A stretch of DNA of 64,000 nucleotides, taken from NCBI RefSeq assembly GCF_050908995.1, contig NC_135119.1, positions 25,511,001 to 25,575,000 of the forward strand, read 5' to 3'. Below the pieces are notes generated by a model that made no database searches, was not told the origin of the DNA, and was given only the letters and a program-made list of their open reading frames with translations. Made by a program: the position numbers and the translations under genes. This document shows positions 21,200 to 33,504 of this stretch, piece after piece. Source of the DNA: Andrena cerasifolii. Taxonomy: Eukaryota > Arthropoda > Insecta > Hymenoptera > Andrenidae. Positions within the stretch are counted from its first letter, which is position 1. Every line of letters starts with the position of its first letter.

Positions 21200-22950
21200 C
21201 TATGGAATATAGGAGGAAGTCATTCCTGAAATCAAATACAGTTTAGTGGAATACGAGGAGGGGTAAAGCTGTTCACCACGCACTCTACGCGTACACAACT
21301 TTTACTGCTTCGATAAATGAGATTTCTCCGAGCACCCCTTCGACGTGAAAATTAAAATTGAGATTCAAACTCGAACGTAAGACTCATAATTGCCGTCGGG
21401 TGATACAATCAAGTTTTCGTGAACTTATTCTTGGAGTCAATTAGAAACGTGATCCAACAAGTAGGCTTTCTCTCTTTTATCTCTCTGGCCTTAACGAGGT
21501 ATTTACACGGAACGTACAATCAGAGTTTATCGAACAGGTTCGAACATTAACGTCAATCCAGTAGCTGGCGCATATACGATTAAGCGTTCCGATCGCGACG
21601 CGACATTACAAAACGAACGCAACGACAACGCGTTACAACGCAGTTCGGTGGAGTAACCTCGTGACTAATGTGGACGATGCGTTCGTAGGTTCGTACAGGG
21701 AAACGACGCGAAAGCGGTGCTAAATTTGCAGCCACTGTCGTCGCAATTGCGTAATTCGACTGCATAAGAAATAAAAAAGAATTATTATCGTCCGTTGCAC
21801 CGTCCGGCGGAATATGGGATATGACTCGTGCTGGACAATAGTGGTATTCCCCTACTTTTGACAGTGTTGGTGGGAATGTGTGCACGCGAGTGGGCGTGCA
21901 CGCATTTCTCCGGTGCGTTTTAATCGAATGCATAGATATTTGCGTGGATGATGCGCTTGTAAGGTTAACCTCAATTTCGCTTCCGGTTCTTTACCTGTTT
22001 AATTAATAATAGAGGTATACGGGAAATGTTGGTTCGTTCGAAATATTTTCTGAGGTTTCTCGATAATCTTATTAAAAGGTGCGAAGACAATTTAAGGGCA
22101 CTGTAGTGTTATTGTTGGGCTACCGGTATTCTTCGCGGTATGCTTCTTTTGTTTTTGGTGGAACTGTAAGGGAGTTACATACGCAACGTTCGAAATATAT
22201 TCGGTATGAATCTTGGAACAATTGTAAAGAATTTGCAAGTGTATGGGTAGCTATTTAGATTAAGTAGTTCTTTCGTGGCAACTGTCAGTTCGAGTTCGTG
22301 TGATTTCGAATTGCATGTAAACAGGGTGATAAGAGTACTACGTGAATCAGGCGATTGTCTGTTTTATTGTCGAACTGCTGGAACTGTTTGAATGGAACAT
22401 TGTTTTTAAAAATTCATGGCCTTCTTTGAGGAAGAGTATATTAATAATATCAGACTTATAACATTTATCTGTTAACGAAAGTAGAATAAGAAACTTAATA
22501 TCCCATTACTTTTCATATCAATATGGAAACATTAATTAGCATAGTTCCATGTAAAACAGTTATGTGAACTGAAAGTATAACTCGAACATCGTTTTTTCAT
22601 TGTAATCGTGTGATTATCTTGGAAAGATTATCGCTATTTCAAGCTTCAAATTTGTATTCGAATTAAACTCATATTTCGCGCGTTTGCACCGCTAGAAACC
22701 AATAACGACATCTATAATACATATTCTCCGAAAGAAACCTACTATAGATTACCTAATATAGATTAATTCCCTTAATTCGAATGAAAATAAATATTTTCAA
22801 TAAAGTCCCACAAGGAACTTAAATTAACAAAACTTGTCTACGAATTGCAAGGTATCTATGTCTAGTTCCTCAAGCTAGGAAATTAAAATAACGGTGGTTT
22901 CGAAGCTAATTTTTAAATTCTCTAAACACGAATCCGAAAATTTGCAAAGC
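21200..22950. other. Region upstream of the visible HGSNAT exons
   Basis: It should contain the HGSNAT first exon and promoter, but I could not select an ATG exon with a matching donor phase. A minus-strand frame at 21580-21933 starts with ATG but lacks family similarity. The rest is AT-rich and unannotated. Confidence 0.4.
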
Positions 22951-22954
22951 TTCG

Positions 22955-23440
22955 AAACTCTAGAAACTATCGAAACTCGAAACTATCGAAACTATCGAAT
23001 CTATCGAAACTCGAAACTATCGAAACTCGAAACTATCGAAACTCGAAACTATCGAAACTCGAAACTATCGAAACTATCGAAACTCGAAACTATCGAAACT
23101 CGAAACTATCGAAACTCGAAACTATCGAAACTCGAAACTATCGAAACTCGAAACTATCGAAACTCGAAACTATCGAAACTCGAAACTATCGAAACTCGAA
23201 ACTATCGAAACTATCGAAACTCAAAACTATCGAAACTCGAAACTCGAAACTATCGAAACTCGAAACTATCGAAACTCGAAACTATCGAAACTCGAAACTA
23301 TCGAAACTATCGAAATTGGGAACTATCGAAACTCGAAATTATCGAAACTCGAAACTATCGAAACTCGAAACTATCGATACTCCAAACTATCGATACTCGA
23401 AACTATCGGTACTCGAAACTATCGAAACTCGAAACTTGAT
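22955..23440. repeat. Minisatellite of AACTATCGAAACTCGA units
   Basis: About 480 bp of tandem 16-bp units (AACTATCGAAACTCGA) mixed with 9-bp half units (AACTATCGA). The long open frame it creates (RNYRNSKLSKLETIE repeats) is a by-product of the repeat and not a gene. Confidence 0.95.
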
Positions 23441-23967
23441 GTGCTGACTCTATTTTGTAAATGAAACATCTTGTTTTAAGAACCGGAGTGAACAAAATTT
23501 TTGCATAAATCTCTATTGACAGTGGTCAAACAAAATACAAACAAAAATATAACAATATTCAAATTCTCGATGCACAGCCCCAATTTTATTATTGAACCAA
23601 TTAGTATTATTTTATCAATCAATAAAAATAAGAATAAAATAAACCAATTAATCCCCGAACCACTTTCAGTATCCAATAAAAGCGGTTACACACTGAAGTT
23701 GCAATGGGAAGCACGCATCCAAGTGGAATACCTGTCCCACCGTTGATCTATCGGCGCGAATGCTACTTTTACGAGGACCACATCCGCCTGGCCAACAAAT
23801 ATTTCCCGCCGAACCGCGGAAAGGAGATTTCGATCGCGTCGCTTCGCAACGCATCCGATAAAACTTGTATTCTAAACGACGGCGATAAAAGCAGATAAGG
23901 CTGCGGTCGGTGTCATGTGTACACCGTCCAGATATATCCAAAGTAACCACCAACGCGACGCAACACG

Positions 23968-24117
23968 ATGCTCGCCCTTCTACTCTGCCTAATTTCCGTC
24001 ACCAGGACCACCATAGCTTACTTCACCGGCCAGTTCTTCAATAAAGATCGCGGGTCGAGGGCAATCGAGGCTGATACCGAGGTCTCTGCGACAGATTCGG
24101 CGAGTATGCAGGAACAG
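23968..24117 (+). CDS. Candidate first coding exon of a secreted protein, unknown family
   Basis: An ATG opens a 50-codon frame that starts with a clear signal-peptide-like stretch, MLALLLCLISVTRTTIA, followed by a polar segment, YFTGQFFNKDRG, and an acidic/serine tail ending SMQEQ directly before a GTAACG donor. The codon-like composition differs from the flanking AT-rich DNA. I found no downstream exon that I can join to it, and I do not recognise the peptide. It may be the 5' exon of a gene with long introns, or a chance frame. Confidence 0.35.
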
Positions 24118-25344
24118 GTAACGGGCTGGCATAAATTTCGGCTGCTTGAGCTTGATAGAGGGGAATTCTTTGCTCTCTGAAGACAGTTGGGCGTAGTATT
24201 ATGTTTGTCGAGGTGTCGCGCAGGGCGAACAAGCTTGGGTGGTGGTTGTTGAAGCGATTTGAGGGTGGTATTTCAGGAAATGTTTACTTTCTTTTGAGCT
24301 CGATACGGGGGGGACCATTTCTGTTTGAGGAAAATGGGGCGGGGGATTGGATTTTTGTTGAAGTTGCGTTTGCCGTCGAGGGTACCTCAGGGGAAGTTGA
24401 AGTTGGGGAGATCGGAGGTTGATGCTTGAGCTGGGCAATGCAGATAGCCGCGTGAAAAGGTTGCTGCAAACTTCTAATTAAGCTTGGCGCAGGGGAACTC
24501 TTTCTTATTCAAGAAAATAGGCGGATGGGGGTTTTGTGGATACTGCGCTTGGCGTCGAGGGCACAGGTTGATATTTGAACTGTGAACGTCGAATGTTTGA
24601 TGAATGAAAAAGGTTTATAATTGCTGTTATTTGTTCAGCTGACTGGGTGAATCTTTTACCTTGATTTCCGGTTCCCTCCGCTTTGAGGGACATATGATTC
24701 ACCCCTTCCCGCTGTACAATGTTGCATTTTTCGTGTTTATAGAAGATTGGATATCTCGAGATGATAACGCAAGCTGCATCCCGGTGCGAAATTTTTTTTC
24801 CTCTTTGAAAGTCTTTTAAAACTGTTGCTGCACGATCAGAGATTCGCGCGTGAACCGAATTGATTCCTCGAGCTGACCTGAATCCCTCTTTGAGGGGGAC
24901 CGAAAGTGGCTAGAAGTTTTTAATAGTTCCCTGCCATCAATCTTTCATGAACCTTTCAGAGCCACGAAGAATGCACGTAGTTTGAAGCACATTATTAAAA
25001 TTTTAAAGATTCTAGGAAAATAATGAAAATTCTCTTTGTGCTCCATAATTCAGGCAAATTTATTTTCAACTTTGAAGTTCCATGACCCATGCATTATCGT
25101 GGCCTGCCTTCGATCCTTTTCTTCATTACTACATGCTACTCGATTAATAATATTTATTAACTGACACTCGTCATCGAGCTTTCTAAGTCGATTACTATAT
25201 TCGAAACTACCCCTATTTCAATTCACACGCGTCTTAATGTTCTTAAACTAACAATTTAGGAGCTTGCAGCAAGAGGGGTGCAGCCCCATCTTGACCAACT
25301 TCGAGTAAATTAGAAAAAACTGTTTATAAAATTATTGCTTTGAC
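24118..25344. other. Intergenic or intronic DNA with no recognised gene
   Basis: G-rich sequence on the plus strand (24200-24420) followed by AT-rich sequence. No exon, repeat or RNA gene was recognised. Confidence 0.4.
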
Positions 25345-26034
25345 TTAAGGGGGAACACCACTGTGACGGCTGGAAAAGTAAGCGGTTTTTAAGAATTTTT
25401 TTCAGGAATAATTTACAGTTTTCATAGAAAATTTGTATTACCTACCTTTAGAACAATGTCTTAAGAGACCATACAAAAAAAAAATAAATAGAAAAACATC
25501 CATAAATTTTAATTTATTAATTAATCTTCTAGACCCCTCCCACGCGAGCTGGTCGAATGTGTAACTATGGAACAGCAGGTCCGACATCAATTTTTTTTTA
25601 TTTTTATAAACTATATGAGTGTACTTTCCATTGAACGTACGGATTCTGTGATTGAAATCAATTTTTTTTAAATACGCTCGAAAAACTGTCTATCTTATTC
25701 GCGGATGTTCGAAACTTTTCTTCTCAAGCGCACCATTTTTACAAAAATAATTTGTTTAAGAAATCGGTACGTACAACGGAAACTACACTCATATAGTTTA
25801 TAAAAAAAAAATAAATTTAGTTACAGATTCGGCTAGCGCGCGTGGGGGGTCTAGAAGATTAATTAATATATTAAAATTTATGCATGTTTTTCTATTTATT
25901 ATTTTTATAGTCTCTCAAGACATTGTACTAAAGATAGGCAATACAAATTTTATATGAAAACTGTAAATTATTCCTGAAAAAAATTCTTAAAAACCGCTTA
26001 CTTCTCCGGCCGTCACAGTGGTGTTCACCCTTAA
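25345..26034. mobile_element. 690-bp TTAA-bounded giant hairpin element
   Basis: It starts TTAAGGGGGAACACCACTGT and ends ACAGTGGTGTTCACCCTTAA. The two halves pair along nearly their whole length, including the AAGCGGTTTTTAAGAATTTT and AAAATTCTTAAAAACCGCTT words. TTAA at both ends is the target duplication of piggyBac-type transposons. It has no coding capacity. It is one of several TTAA-bounded elements in this window. Confidence 0.8.
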
Positions 26035-26504
26035 CATTAAAAAGAGAAGACTAATAGAAAAATATATATTTTCACAGAATAAGTAATATCTATTCAGTCG
26101 ATAAGTTTTTATTTCTATTTTTGGCGAATTCTTCAAATCTGCAGCTACCCTTGACTTGCACCAAAGTGTACAAAAAACCGTTGCTATTTGATAACTATGC
26201 ACAATAAGGAGTACAGTTTATCGATTTGCCTAAACACCGTTCGATATCCATGATTCTCCTCCAACGGAAATTATACACGACTCTCTTGTGATTCGATGCT
26301 CAGAAGTTCTCTGTAAAGAGCCTCTTCCTGGTTCATCCTCGTGGACCGCCACTTCCGCTCGCAAGGTCGTCGTAGAAATTAATCCCGACCGTTGCTTAAT
26401 TCCAACGAGTCAGATTATCTCCGAGATTACTCGAGCACGTGCGCGAAGACAATGCATTTGCCCTAGAGAGAGTGTCCGACGGGGTTGATTGTTTGTCAGT
26501 GAAG

Positions 26505-26695
26505 ATGGCGAAGAGGATGGAGAACGATGACGTTCAGGTACTCGTCCACTGTAAAACGCCCCGTTTTTTTTTTTATCTTAATAACGTGTGATGCATGAGT
26601 GGTGCAGAGTAGGGACGAAACTCGTTTCGTTAGGTAGAATAAATTAATTAATTTGAATGATGGTCGAGCGTGAAATATCAGGTACCTGGGCTGGA

Positions 26696-26738
<43 letters not shown>

Positions 26739-29700
26739 ATAATTATTATTATTATTATTATAATAATTATTATTATTATTATTATTATAATTATTATAAT
26801 TATTATTATTATTATAATAATTATTATTATTATTATTATAATTATTATAATTATTATTATTATTATAATAATTATATTGTTATAAGTATTGTTCAGAAGT
26901 TTCATTGAGAGAATTAATGGCGTGGATTCTTCCGGCTGAGATTTGAGTTATTTTTAACAGTTGCGCTAATTAATTTCTCAATAATCCTAGTTGCAATTTG
27001 CATATTAGGTACCTGCGATGTTCTGATTGCTTGCAAGTGGTTTCTATATCTTCCAGTGTTCGACGGAGATTCTATACTGGTGAATGTCTATCTATTTTTG
27101 TGCGATCTAATCTATCTATCACAGTTTCGAAGGTTTAGTGATTACAGTCGCTTCCAATCTTTCTACAGGGCGTATAAAAAGTAATGGTCACCGCTTTCAG
27201 GGGTGAATACACAGCTCTGGATCGGCGGAGATTTGTAAGGAAAATTTGCGCGAAATTTTTCCTAACTTTGGAAATTAATCCTTTTTTTACATCAACGCTT
27301 AAGGGGACTAGGCAGTCGAAAAATCGATTTCTTTTTTATTGCATTTTACGAAAGTACTATCTTTTCTCAACAAAGTGCCGCTTGGTTTATAGTAAAATTT
27401 GTAAAATTGTAGATTTGGCAGCTAAGCTGGCCGCCTTTGCCCAGAAACTTTAAATGCGTTTTTCTCGAATATTTTTTTCCCTTCATTTTTTCCTGATTGC
27501 GAGCGAATTGGGGTTGAAATCGACTTGGAAAAAATTACAGGATGCGTAGAACATGTGTCATTTCGGCGCAAACCTCTGATATGGTCTGTAAAAATTCGAG
27601 ATTTTCATAAAAAAATTAAGAAGTTACCGAATTTTTTTCAAAAATCCGGCGACTTCTTAATTTTTTTTATGAAAATCTCGTATTTTTACGCACACTATAA
27701 GATGTTTGCCCCGAAATGGCACATGTTCTACACATCCTGTAATTTTTTCCAAGTCAATCTCAACCTCAACTCGTTCGCAATTAGGAAAAAAATGAAGAGT
27801 AACAAATATTCGAGGAAAACGCGTTTAAAGTTTCTGGGTAAAGGCGATGCTATATGTTCCCGCTTCATGTTTTTAGCTGCCAAATCTACAATTTCGCGAA
27901 TTTTACTATAAACCAAGCGGCATTTTATTTAGAAAAGATAGTACTTTCGGATAATGCAATAAAAAATCAATTTTCCGACTGCCTAGTCCCCTTAATGCAG
28001 CAAGTTTTCTTCACAAACGTCCGCCGATGCAGTGGTGTAGAATGCAGATTCACCCCCCGAACACAGTGACCACTACATTTTATACAGCCTGTACACTTTC
28101 TTCGCGAACTTTCTCCCACCCTTGTTGTTAGATTAGAGTGGCGATTAAGAAGCTTTCGCAAGGTCGACGAGCACGATGGTAAACAGGACGCAGATCGTGA
28201 CTAAAGGTAGAGTCACCGCCAAGATAAGGAACTAACCTAGATAGATATCAAAACAAAGGGAAGCTCGATACACTGGTAACAAGTGGACTGACTCACTAAA
28301 CAAATATCTAATTGTCCAGTCGTATCGAATTGTATCTAATTCTCAAGCAGTCCCACCAACCGCCGCGGGAAAAAAAAATTAAAAACGATTTCCTCGCTCG
28401 AGGAATCTCATTCTTCGCGTTTTATCGGCCGGAGTTGTCATTTATGCGACGTTTATCTGATAATACGGTGCTGGCAGCGTTGGTGACTTGGAGCTCACGT
28501 TTCTCACGATAAACGGTGATCCCTTTCGGGGGCTTCCGCGAAGATCCGCGATTTCTAGCCGGGGGGGAGGGGGGGGGGGTGGCACGTGCTGCATGGTGTG
28601 CTGGCGATCGATAGTTGCTACGAGTCGAATCGCAGTCTCCACTTGATAATTCTACTTTCTTCACCCTGACCCATTTTTCACCCAGGCCTGACCCAATTCT
28701 CACGAATCCTTCGCGCCTTCGTTGATCGATAATCGGTTTGCAGGATTGTCTGGATCAGGCCCCGTCGACCTCTTCCGGTTCGGCGGGCCCGCAGCGCAAG
28801 AGGAAGTCGGGCAGAGTGCACGTGGCCGACACCATTGTCACTACTCAGGGTGCATACGAAGTTGAAGAGGATGACTACTACCCCTATTTAAGGTGAACGC
28901 GTTACCTTTGATTTCGTTAATGATCGTCGGATGAAACAATGACGGGGATCCTTCGTTCGCGTTCTCAATGATTGATCGTTCGATCCTTTATAATCAGGGC
29001 CGTTCCTGGGTTTTGGCCGCTCAGGCGCAAAAACAATATTGCCGCCATGGTTAATTCAATATTCTTTAATTAAGAATTTAGTTATTAATCATATGCGGGG
29101 TAGAACCCATTATGTAGCAAGGATACATAACATTTTGCGTGTTGAATACAAATAAATCTACATATTATATGCGTACTGTATCGAATTATACTTGACAATG
29201 GAGAGAAAAATGAAAAAATAGAGGTGAAGAATGAGTAATGAAAAATGAAAAATGGGAAATGAAAATGAAAATGAAAATGAAAATGAAAATGAAAATGAAA
29301 ATGAAAATGAAAATGAAAATGAAAATGAAAATGAAAATGAAAATGAAAATGAAAATGAAAATGAAAATGAAAATGAAAATAGAAATACACAGAAAATAGA
29401 ATAAAAGTGAAAAGTGAGGGGTGGAAGTAAAAGTGTATACTATACTATTAAATTTAGTTTTGTCGCGTTAACGGATTACCAGCTACTTTGATCGTTCGCT
29501 CTTAGCATTCTGTGCAATTTACTCTTTAATACGTCCACAGATTCATGAAAGAAATCAACTGCATCAGCATATAAGTTCGCTTGTTGTAGTAGCCGGTTAA
29601 TCGGACCAGAAGATCCATATTTCGTTTTGTACACGATATAATAGAATAAGGATTTTTCCCTGAGCGATCTGGGTGATAGTTTTATGAGTTCCAGCAGGGG

Positions 29701-32700
29701 TGGACAATCAACTTGGCCTTTTAGTATTCGAGATAGAAAAGACAGGCCTGCGACCATTCTGCGTGTACGTAGAGGCGTTATACTAAGCTTATCCATAATG
29801 AGGGTGTAATCACGATCTAAAAAAGACATCGATTGGCCCAGCTTGTAAACTGCGTATCTCAAAAATCTATGCTGCACTTTTTCTAGGATTTTTTTGTATT
29901 TTAGATGTGTTGGAGACCAAATTATGGATGCATATTCCATGTGGGGCCTAACCAAAGTAATTGTACATAGTAATATAAAAAAAATAATAATATATAATAT
30001 ATAGTAATATCGTAATAAAAAGAATTTAATATGCAGTGCTTAGTTTTATATCTATACATGCATATTTTTAAACAGTTATCATGCAAAAAAGTTTCGATTA
30101 TTATTCTTATTAATCAAAATTTTACATGTAATAAATGGCCTGCGGCCTCCCCTAGGTTTGGCCGCCCAGGTGCTGGGGCACCTTCTGCACCCCCGCCAGG
30201 AACGGCCCTGTTTATAATTTCTCCGTGGCTAACGATCCTCGGGTTTCCCTTGATCTCCACGAGCCTCGAAAACTGATGAAACAGAAGAAATTATTCGTAT
30301 AGGTTTGAACGAGGCGTACGGAATCAAAGAAATCCCAGACCTGTTAAAATGCTTCGATACTAGATCACCTGTACATCTTGCGCACGCGCGTGAGAGGTTT
30401 CCCTATTAAAAGGCCCACCCATTGATGACGTTTCCTGTTAGAAAAGATCCTTTGCACCGTAGGAAACCACAGCCGCCCGTCAAGTTGCCCGTGGAGAAGG
30501 ACGCGACCCACTACAACATGAGCCACAGGCTGCGCGGGATGTGCCTGGTGTTCAATCACACCACCTTCGACCCAGGCATGGGCCCGCCTCGAGAAGGTTC
30601 GAGCGTGGACGTCGACACGGTCGAGAGGACCTTCACGATGCTGGGCTTCGACGTGCAGACCTGCCAGGATTACACTTACGACGATATCATGGACGCTATA
30701 ACTCATCGTACGTGTCCTTCCGTTTCGTTTGATCTATGAGTCCCACGAACTCGAGGGATCAATTTCTTTCCACTCTGCCCAGTGCACTTTAAGCGTATTT
30801 AAGGATATCGTGCTTGCAGTGAGGGATAAAGACCACAAGGACGCAGACTGCGTCTGCGTCTTTGTAATGACCCACGGACATACCAACGGAATGATATACG
30901 CGAAGGATCGCCCTTACGAGAGGCAGGATATCTGGAGATCCTTCACGGCGGACAACTGCTCCTTTCTCACTGGCAAACCAAAGCTGTTCTTCTTTCAGGT
31001 GATGCCCACAGTACTGGTCTTATTTGTTGTTCTTTGTTTCTAGTTTATGGGATCACTAAAACCAGTGGGGGGTTTAAGGAAAATCGCCCAGGTGGCACAC
31101 CTTATGAGGGGCCCATTTTTCGGGAGAATGAAGAGGTAGTTTGCTAAAAACGGGCTAAGTGTAGTAGTACAGGAAAAAATATACTATTTGGATAAAATCA
31201 TATTTTTTTATTTTGAAGATAGGGCCCTAGGGGGCCTTCTGGGCCCCTTTTCCGGAAAATGGAAAGGTAGTTTAATAAAAACAGGCTGAGTGTAGTAATA
31301 GTACAGAAAAAATATACTATTTGGATAAAATCATTTTTTTTTATTTTGAAGATAGGGCCCTAGGGGGCCTTCTGGGCCCCTTTTTCGGGAAAATGGAAAG
31401 GTAGTTTAATAAAAACAGGCTGAGTGTAGTAGTAGTAGTACAGAAAAGATATACTATTTGGATAAAATCATTTTTTTCTATTTTGAAGATAAGGCCCTAG
31501 GGGGCCTTCTGGGCAGGGGACCCTTTTTCGGGAAAATGAAGAGGTAATTTACTAAAAACGGGCCAAGTGTAGTAGTACAGAAAAATACATAAAAGGTCCC
31601 TGGGTGCCCTTCTGGTTAGGGGCCCAGGCGGCAACTGCTCATCGGCCGCTCCTTAAATCCTTCACTGATTGAAACTATTAAAAGTGGGTCGCGCGATCGT
31701 TTGCAGGCTTGCAGAGGCACTGGTTCGGAGTCGGGCGTCGAGGTGTACAACATGAGCATATCGGAAACGGACTCGGCTGTCAGCACGGCGGCGGCGTACA
31801 AACTCCCTACTCACGCGGACTTCCTGTTTGGTTTCAGCACAATGGAAGGTAACGATTGTACTCGGTAGTATTTATTCGAGGGAAGATTTTCTGAAGAATT
31901 TAACTTAAGGAAGTTGGTGCTGTTTGTTGGTTGAATGAGTAACTCAACGCTCCATTTCTAATCGCGAGTAAAATAAATGGTAGGCAGAGTGCACGTTCTT
32001 TCTATGATTCACGAAACATTTCCACAGAATATTGGTATAATTATAGCAGTGACGCACCCGCGAGAGAAGGGACTTTATAAAAATAACAGAAAACTGGATT
32101 TTATTCTTCAAATAAATTTTTATAATCACCTAATGAATTTTATTGAATTTGCATTAAATAATTTTTGCTTAAAAATGTTTTTATCCGTTCAACTCGGCTT
32201 CACTGACAAGGAGAGGTTCCCAGATGCCCGCCTCCGATTGCTTTGGTTTTTGGATACGTTTTAGAGAACTGAAAAATAAGAAATACGTGTCTTTTTATTT
32301 TGGCCTATTTGCATGTTTAGGGGGTGAAACCACCCCTCAAAGTTACATGGGTGGTTTTTTATTTAGGCACGTTTTCCTATTTAGGGGGTGAAACCACGCA
32401 AATAACTTTGAGGGGTGATTTTACCCCCTAAACATGGAAACGGGCCAAAATAAAAATACACGTGTTTCTTATTTTTGGTCCTCTAAAACATATCCAAAAA
32501 CCAAAGCAATCGGAGATGAACACCTGAAAATCTTGTAACTTTGAGTTTTCACCCCCTAAACATGAAAACGGGTCGCTATAAAAAAACACGAATATCTCAT
32601 TTTTCGGTCCTCTAAAACATATTCAAAATTCAAAGCAATCGTAGGCGGACACCTGAGAACCTCTCCTTGTGAGTTACAGTGCAGTTGCAGTAGAAAATTT

Positions 32701-33060
32701 TGCAATTATGAGTGCTTGCAACTGGCACCTCTACTATCGCAGCCAAATCCCACTAATTTCACGTAGAATTGCGTCTTTAATAAACACTACCGATTTCTCA
32801 CGCTCATATCGTCGTTTAAAGACTTCCCTGCTTGGCGAGACCCGAAGGATGGCGCGTGGTACATTCAAACCTTATGCGGAGTCATAAACGATTACTGGGA
32901 GACGACCGATTTGCTAAAGATGATGACGATAACCGCGCGCAAGGTCGCCACCGAATATATTACCTGCAACGACGACCCAGCCAAGCACGAACAGAAGCAG
33001 ATGCCCTCGCTCTCGTCCACGCTGACCAGGGACCTCATCTTCGCGCCAAAGAACAAGTAG
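26505..33060 (+). CDS. Effector-type caspase, complete
   Basis: Six exons (26505-26537, 28744-28892, 30442-30707, 30820-30998, 31707-31848, 32822-33060) encode 335 residues. The prodomain is short (about 60-70 residues, no CARD or DED), with a basic PQRKRKSGR stretch. The large subunit has GMCLVFNHTTF, the Arg of PPREGSSVDVD (S1 pocket), the catalytic His in CVFVMTHGHTNG and the catalytic Cys in QACRGTG, which is split by the intron between Gln and Ala. The small subunit has AWRDPKDGAWYIQTLC, aligning without gaps to the YSWRNSKDGSWFIQSLC region of caspase-3, and ends FAPKNK. It cleaves after Asp to execute apoptosis. It resembles insect caspase-1/drICE/Decay-type enzymes, but I cannot say which. 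Introns are loaded with transposons. Confidence 0.95.
26698..26880. repeat. (ATT)n microsatellite
   Basis: About 180 bp of ATT repeats with phase shifts (ATAATAATT), in caspase intron 1. Poly-Tyr, poly-Ile and Asn/Tyr frames here are artefacts. Confidence 0.95.
27166..28091. mobile_element. TA-flanked MITE carrying a TTAA element (caspase intron 1)
   Basis: The outer ends CAGGGCGTATAAAAAGTAAT (27166) and TGTATAAAATG-type sequence on the reverse strand (ending CAGCCTG at 28091) are inverted copies flanked by TA. They continue inward as ATCGGCGGAGATTTGT and ACGTCCGCCGAT. The pairing stops where the inner element starts, so the original MITE was only about 230 bp. Confidence 0.7.
27299..27994. 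mobile_element. 696-bp TTAA-bounded giant hairpin nested in a MITE
   Basis: It starts TTAAGGGGACTAGGCAGTCG and ends CGACTGCCTAGTCCCCTTAA. The arms pair down to a centre near 27630, where an AATTAAGAAG word and its complement face each other. The TTAA ends fit piggyBac-type targeting. It lies inside the TA-flanked MITE 27166-28091, giving a relative age: the inner element came later. Confidence 0.8.
29256..29381. repeat. (GAAAAT)n microsatellite, about 21 copies
   Basis: Uninterrupted 6-bp tandem repeat inside the hAT element. The apparent Phe-His repeat frame on the minus strand is an artefact. Confidence 0.95.
29476..29955 (-). pseudogene. Non-LTR retrotransposon reverse transcriptase, C-terminal fragment
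   Basis: A 159-residue frame begins with VRPHMEYASIIWSP, the signature found just after the catalytic part of jockey/CR1-like reverse transcriptases, then LEKVQHRFLRYAVYKLG and a Leu/Arg-rich tail ending ANDQSSW with a stop. The polymerase core, endonuclease and ORF1 are absent, so this is a truncated relic. It sits antisense to the caspase, within a hAT element, either captured or inserted before the hAT copy moved. The frame is still open across its length. Confidence 0.8.
31080..31600. repeat. About 135-bp tandem repeat in a caspase intron
   Basis: Units containing AGGGCCCTAGGGGGCCTTCT recur at about 31221, 31354 and 31491 (spacing 133-137 bp), each with GGTAGTTTAATAAAAACAGG and a CTATTTGGATAAAATCA stretch. 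There are about 3.5-4 copies, slightly diverged. Confidence 0.85.
32206..32670. mobile_element. 465-bp foldback element in the last caspase intron
   Basis: ACAAGGAGAGGTTCCCAGAT at the left is mirrored by ACCTGAGAACCTCTCCTTGT at the right. Pairing continues through CGATTGCTTTGG and the CCAAAGCAATCG complement. The GGGGGTGAAACCACCCC word is repeated inside. It lies about 150 bp before the last caspase exon. Confidence 0.75.
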
Positions 33061-33504
33061 CGAGATCAACGATCGACGAGTCCAAACAGTATCGAACTTT
33101 CTTCCTAAACGGGAAGAAGGAACAAGAATCTAGCAGAATACCAATCTAAGTGCTATTTAGAGAGGGACCTCGAACTTTAACTTGCACGTGTCAAGGGGAT
33201 CGACAAAGAGAACCGCTCTACCGATCTTCCCTCGCGTCTCGTCGTGATAAGCGTATAAACGTACGTTAATAGCTTAATTTTCCTCTGCTTGCCCCGGCCC
33301 ACGTCGCTAATTCAAGCAGGCGATTCACGAGTGTCGTTTTGAATAGCTAACTTATGAGTAGGACACTCGTGATCTCGCCGCGATAAAAGGAGCTTCGGAT
33401 AGCAGATTGATCTACTTGATCGAGCTTACTGAAACTCGTCCAGCGTGAACCCAGATGGAATACCAAGCGATAGTGACACTTGTAAGAGGTATCAAGATAA
33501 AAGG
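33061..33504 (+). other. Caspase 3' UTR region
   Basis: Sequence after the caspase stop. No AATAAA was seen before the hAT MITE that begins at 33505. The first one is inside that MITE near 33583, so the transposon may supply the poly(A) signal. Confidence 0.35.

Larger units (their letters stand above)
28995..30210. mobile_element. 1.2-kb hAT-type element with perfect 8-bp target duplication TTTATAAT
   Basis: TTTATAAT lies at 28987-28994 and again at 30211-30218. The termini CAGGGCCGTTCCTGG and CCAGGAACGGCCCTG are exact inverted copies. It carries a GAAAAT microsatellite and an antisense fragment of a non-LTR retrotransposon, and has no hAT transposase. It lies in caspase intron 2. Confidence 0.85.

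Noticed and set aside
22894..23439. 181-codon frame of RNYRNSKLSKLETIE repeats
   Set aside because: Pure translation of a 16-bp minisatellite.
26657..26908. Poly-Tyr/Asn and poly-Ile frames
   Set aside because: Translation of the (ATT)n microsatellite.
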